Below, one piece after another: positions 60,877 to 64,000 of a stretch of 64,000 bases of DNA. Positions within the stretch are counted from its first letter, which is position 1; each line of letters starts with the position of its first letter. Made by a program: the position numbers and the translations under genes. A model generated the notes under the pieces. The model was not told the origin of the DNA. It saw nothing but the letters and a program-made list of their open reading frames with translations, and ran no database searches. The DNA comes from Amycolatopsis alkalitolerans (GTDB taxonomy: Bacteria; Actinomycetota; Actinomycetes; Mycobacteriales; Pseudonocardiaceae): assembly GCF_006152065.1 (NCBI RefSeq), contig NZ_VDFW01000001.1:388275-452274 (forward strand). The letters run 5' to 3'.

Positions 60877-61550
60877 GCCGACCCGGCGAACCCGCCTGTC
60901 AGGATCTCGAAGACTGCCGGCTGTCGGCCACCCACGTCCACACGCTCCTGGGCCGCGAAGCCGACGAACTCGCCGGCCACTTCCGCGGCGTGTTCTCCAT
61001 CGAAACCGTCGAAGCCCTCATCGAGGACTCCTACGACCGCCTCGCCGCCCACGCCCGCATCCGCACCCACCTGCCCGTCCTGGCGGCTCGCTTCGCCCGG
61101 GAACGCCTCGAAGCCGTCGCCAAGACCCAAGGAGTCACCGTGTCCACCACGCCCGAAGTCCTTTTCGTGTGCGTCCACAACGCCGGTCGCTCGCAGATGG
61201 CCGCCGCGCTGCTCGACCACCACGCACAGGGCCGCGTCGTCGTGCGCTCCGCGGGATCGGCACCCGTCGACTCGATCAACCCTGCCGTCGTCGAGGTCAT
61301 GAAGGAACTCGGACTCGACCTGTCGAAGGAATTCCCCAAGCCCCTCACCACCGAAGCCGTCGAAGCCGCGGACGTCGTCATCACCATGGGCTGCGGCGAC
61401 GCCTGTCCCGTCTTCCCCGGCAAGCGCTACCTCGACTGGCAACTCGACGACCCCGCGGGCAAGTCCGTGGACCAGGTCCGCCCCATCCGCGACGAGATCG
61501 ACCGCCGCGTCCGCGCCCTGCTGGCCGAACTCGTGCCGGCCGGCGCCTGA
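60873..61550 (+). CDS. arsC: Arsenate reductase (thioredoxin/mycothiol-linked, LMW-PTPase type) with N-terminal helical domain
   Basis: A 225-residue protein. The C-terminal domain has the P-loop CVHNAGRSQMAAALL (nucleophile Cys), a second active-site region MGCGDACPVFPGK with two Cys, and DWQLDDP. An N-terminal stretch of about 85 residues (LLGREADELAGHFRGVFSIE, FARERLEAVAK) forms the three-helix bundle seen in many actinobacterial ArsC proteins. It reduces arsenate to arsenite for export by Acr3. Confidence 0.94.
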   Translation: MSRPGEPACQDLEDCRLSATHVHTLLGREADELAGHFRGVFSIETVEALIEDSYDRLAAHARIRTHLPVLAARFARERLEAVAKTQGVTVSTTPEVLFVCVHNAGRSQMAAALLDHHAQGRVVVRSAGSAPVDSINPAVVEVMKELGLDLSKEFPKPLTTEAVEAADVVITMGCGDACPVFPGKRYLDWQLDDPAGKSVDQVRPIRDEIDRRVRALLAELVPAGA

Positions 61551-61551
61551 A

Positions 61552-61573
61552 ATCCGGCCCGTCTCCGCCGGAT
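61552..61573. terminator. Hairpin between convergent arsC and L,D-transpeptidase genes
   Basis: ATCCGGC (61552-61558) and GCCGGAT (61567-61573) pair around an 8-nt loop in the 36-bp gap between convergent stops, so it may serve both strands. Confidence 0.55.
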
Positions 61574-61586
61574 CGTTGAACGGTTT

Positions 61587-62159
61587 CTAGAACACCGCGA
61601 CTTCCGCGCCGACGGGAAGGGCCGCGTAGTAGCGCGCCGAATCGGCGGGGGAGAGGTGGACACAGCCGTGCGAACTGGACACGAGACTTCCCTCGTGAAA
61701 GGCGATGCCACCGGCGGCGAAGAACACCGCGTTGGTCATCGGCTCATTGAATTCGGAGCTGACGTGATGGGCGTCCTTCCACTGCACGTGGAACACGCCC
61801 GTGGGAGTGGCCACTGAATCGTCCGCGCCCGCGGTGCCGGGCATCACCGGAACCGGGCCGTAGACGACCTTCCCGTCCTGTTGTAGCCAGCTGATCCGGA
61901 GTTGCTCGTCGACACAGGCCACCGCGCTGGGCGGGCACTGGTTCACCACCACGGCCTGTTGCCCGCCCGTGGCCGGCGGCGCCGGGGCGGTCGTCGCGGC
62001 GGCCACCGGTGCCGGATGCTTCACCGGCGAGGGCGCCGCGGCGGACTCGCCGGAGACGCGAACCAAGGTCCAACCGGTCAACGCGGTCAAAATGGACAGT
62101 GCCAGCATCGTCAAGCCCCGGCTTCGTCCCAGCTTCGCGCGCCTGATCGTCACCACCAC
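61587..62159 (-). CDS. L,D-transpeptidase (YkuD-domain) exported protein
   Basis: A 190-residue protein with a basic N-terminus, a membrane/signal segment (LTMLALSILTALTGWTLVRV), a Pro/Ala-rich spacer and a YkuD catalytic domain. The active-site motif is HEGSLVSSSHGCVHLSPAD, with the nucleophile in HGC. It would form 3-3 cross-links or attach proteins to peptidoglycan; single-domain secreted forms of this size may act mainly on wall muropeptides. GTG start. Confidence 0.88.
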   Translation of the reverse strand: MVVTIRRAKLGRSRGLTMLALSILTALTGWTLVRVSGESAAAPSPVKHPAPVAAATTAPAPPATGGQQAVVVNQCPPSAVACVDEQLRISWLQQDGKVVYGPVPVMPGTAGADDSVATPTGVFHVQWKDAHHVSSEFNEPMTNAVFFAAGGIAFHEGSLVSSSHGCVHLSPADSARYYAALPVGAEVAVF

Positions 62160-62332
62160 CCGTTCGACGGTTCTCGGGGAAGCAACGCTACCTCAGCACC
62201 CGGGGGCGTGACCCGCATGTCCACGCCGCCCGGCTCCGGTCCGGTCGCGGGTGCCCGACACCGCGGCCGCTTGAGATCTTGCCGAGCACCCCGGCCTGTA
62301 AGTGAGTCCCCGTGCCGGGCCATCGGGCGCTG

Positions 62333-63087
62333 TCAGCGGTTCATCAGCGCGAAGACGCCCCATCCGAGGTATTCGCGTTGGTATCGGGCGTAGCGTGCGG
62401 GGGCGGAAGCGAGTTCCGTGCGCATCTGCTCGGCCAACTCGTCTTCGGGATGTGCGTCCAGCCAGCGGCGGATGCTGAGCCACTGAGCCACTGAGCCGCG
62501 ACGTAGCGGTCCCAGCTGTCCTGGTCGGCGAGGACCATCTCCACGACATCACAACCGAGATCCCCGAAGTGCTCCAGCAGGTCCGGAAGCGGGCGGAAGT
62601 CGTCTTCGCTGGTGGCGTGACAGCCTTCGATCGCGGCCTGGTTCGGAGGTTGCCGGCGCCAGTACGGTTCTCCGATCAGCATCGTGCCGCCGGGACGCAG
62701 GCTGCGCCGGAGCAGGTCCACGGTGCCGGCGACGCCACCACCGATCCAGGTCGCACCGACACACGACCCGATGTCCACCGGATCGTCGGCCACGTGGTTC
62801 GACGCGTCGCCATGGGTGAAGGTGACCTGCTCGGCGACGTCCAGTTCGAGCGCTCGTGCTCGGGCCGCGGCCAAGAACACGGTGCTGATGTCGACGCCGG
62901 TTCCGGTGATGTGGTGATCGCGGGCCCAGGTGCACAGCATCTCGCCCGAGCCACAGGCCAGGTCGAGCATCCGGGTGCCGGGCGGTGGGTTCAGCGCCTG
63001 GCCGAGGGCTGCCAGTTTCTCGCTGGTGAACGGGTTATGGATGCGATGGCTGTGCTCGCGGATGGTGAAGCTACGGGGAAGATCCAC
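62333..63087 (-). CDS. SAM-dependent methyltransferase, C-terminus shifted by an 8-bp duplication
   Basis: A class I methyltransferase whose fold begins VDLPRSFTIREHSHRIHNPF and has motif I LDLACGSGEML, then VDISTVFLAAARARA and LRPGGTMLIGEPYW. The intact frame reaches DSWDRYVAAQWLS and then degenerates, ending at 62344. TGAGCCAC is tandemly duplicated at 62475-62490. Removing one copy continues the protein as IRRWLDAHPEDELAEQMRTE to ALMNR and a stop at 62333. GTG at 63087 is chosen from family alignment; in-frame codons further upstream look non-coding. The substrate is unknown. Activity may be lost or changed. Confidence 0.8.
62475..62496. repeat. 8-bp tandem duplication (TGAGCCAC) that shifts the methyltransferase frame
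   Basis: Two full copies (62475-62482 and 62483-62490) plus six bases of a third. The pattern is that of replication slippage. Confidence 0.85.
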
Positions 63088-64000
63088 TTCTGGGATTCCG
63101 ATCGTCTTGGCTGGCAATTCGTTCGCCGCGCACGCGGGCGGGGTCGGCTTCTGGAGGAACTGTGCCTGCGTCGGGCCGAGGATCAGGGTCAGGTACAGCG
63201 CAGGCAGGTCCGGGATGGTGACCATACCGAGGTCGGTCAGGATCTCTGGCCTTCGTCCAGGGACCGGATCAGATGCCCGGTCGCCGCCCGGGTTTAGTCT
63301 ACGTGATCGTGCCGGCTGTTCGTGCTGGTCAGGCCCACCGGGTCGAAGAGGCGCTCCCGCATGACGTCGTCCCAGGACACGCTGGCCACCGCGCTCGACT
63401 GGTCTCGCGACCGTGCCACCGCCGCCACGGACACGATCCAAAGTCACCCGGCCCTGGCCGATCCCCTCGCTCTACAGGCCACTGCCCCGACACGTGCACC
63501 CTCACCACCGGACCGGACCGCCTGAGCCCGGCGCAACGCCAAGCACTCGAAACGTGCGGCACGCGAATCGCGCCACTACATCCTCGATAGCCGGGAGGCG
63601 CATGAGGCGTTCGAGTTGGTGTCCTGCTGGTCTGCCCTGGCCGGAGGCTGCGGCCGCGGCGGGATCAACTCGCCGTCACTGCTGCGATACGTCCTTTATG
63701 GACACCGCGGAGGAAGTGGAGCAAAAGGCGGCACTATTTGCGACTCGACACGAGCACGGCACTGGGTGGCGCGGTCACGCCCACGGCGAGCATCTGCGTC
63801 GCACGCCCGTCGGCGACCTCGCGCATGATGACCTCGCAGCGCGGCTTCGTGTCGATCTTCAACCGCCTGGTCCGGCCAACTCCGGCCCTGCATTCGGCCG
63901 TTCGGGTACTGCGGTCTTGAAGAATGAGGTGATCTCACCAACGATTGGTGTCTGGGTTCGGACGACACGGGCAAAGCAATCCATATAGGACAGTGCCCCT
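63088..64000. other. Right-end region with no intact gene; coding-like fragments only
   Basis: No full gene is seen in this 0.9-kb stretch. Three fragments keep GC-rich third positions. At 63361-63480 (+) the sequence reads TSSQDTLATALDWSRDRAT and on to HPALADPLALQAT. At about 63498-63585 (+), in another frame, it reads CTLTTGPDRLSPAQRQALE. At 63734-63859 (-) it reads IDTKPRCEVIMREVADGRA to a TAG stop. They look like pieces of decayed genes; I cannot name the families. The left 100 bp may hold the methyltransferase promoter. Confidence 0.45.
63734..63859 (-). pseudogene. Possible 3' fragment of an unidentified gene
   Basis: About 42 codons with strong third-position G/C (KIDTKPRCEVIMREVADGRA, then TQMLAVGVTAPPSAVLVS) end at TAG (63734-63736). 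Upstream codons lose the bias and no start is evident, so the 5' part seems lost. A very short independent ORF starting at its internal ATG is the alternative. Confidence 0.3.

Noticed and set aside
1..64000. tRNA, rRNA, insertion sequence or prophage genes
   Set aside because: No cloverleaf-like sequence, rRNA segment, transposase or phage structural protein was recognised by eye; a dedicated search was not possible.

Overview
The window is high-GC actinobacterial DNA, most like Amycolatopsis or a close Pseudonocardiaceae relative. The basis is strong G/C third-position bias, a complete GlgE-type glycogen/trehalose supercluster, a mycobacterial/cyanobacterial-type Nit1C cluster, duplicated clpP genes with a PopR/ClgR-like regulator, and interspersed palindromic and 21-bp-period repeats of a kind I associate with Amycolatopsis (from memory, not checked). 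I see no tRNA, rRNA, CRISPR array, transposase or phage module.

Layout. 0.1-3.8 kb: hydroxyquinol/resorcinol-type aromatic catabolism, with a fused maleylacetate reductase/hydroxyquinol dioxygenase and a frameshifted FAD hydroxylase. 3.8-4.3 kb: non-coding degenerate ~89-bp repeats. 4.3-12.4 kb: a Nit1C-type nitrilase operon (flavin oxidoreductase, amidohydrolase, Sll0783-like protein, radical SAM, GNAT-AIRS fusion, two nitrilases of which the second lacks the catalytic Cys, and a glycosyltransferase). 12.5-16 kb: a small frameshifted ORF, a membrane Ser/Thr kinase with an extracellular cellulose-binding domain, and an anchored unknown protein. 16.3-36.8 kb: the alpha-glucan supercluster, with glgB, mak, treS, glgE and glgX on one side and treZ, treY, treX/glgX and malQ on the other, plus a GH13 protein. 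These genes run the GlgE pathway (trehalose to maltose to maltose-1-phosphate to alpha-1,4-glucan with branching), the TreXYZ route back to trehalose, and maltodextrin recycling.

36.8-42.9 kb: HdeD-like membrane protein, NAD-kinase-like remnant, MarR/MFS pair, two acyltransferase-like membrane proteins, an anchored unknown and a membrane-bound LuxR regulator. 43-46 kb: Tat-exported SoxB/UshA-like phosphoesterase with a secreted beta-propeller. 46.2-50.2 kb: GntR regulator, creatininase-family amidohydrolase and a polar amino-acid-type ABC importer. 50-52.5 kb: secreted esterase and PQQ-propeller lipoprotein. 52.5-54.1 kb: clpP pair (the second lacking its Ser nucleophile), two adjacent PopR-like boxes and a PopR/ClgR-like regulator ending in Ala-Ala. 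54.2-57.4 kb: GT1 glycosyltransferase, TioE-like MerR regulator and erythromycin-esterase family protein. 57.4-61.6 kb: a 21-bp-period inverted array and an arsenic island (arsR-arsN fusion, arsM, arsR, acr3, arsC). 61.6-64 kb: L,D-transpeptidase, a methyltransferase with an 8-bp duplication that shifts its C-terminus, and an apparently decayed right end.

Three genes or ORFs carry single-event frameshifts that can be placed exactly (3465-3467, 12671, 62475-62496). Each is either recent decay or a sequencing error and should be checked against reads before anything is concluded from it.
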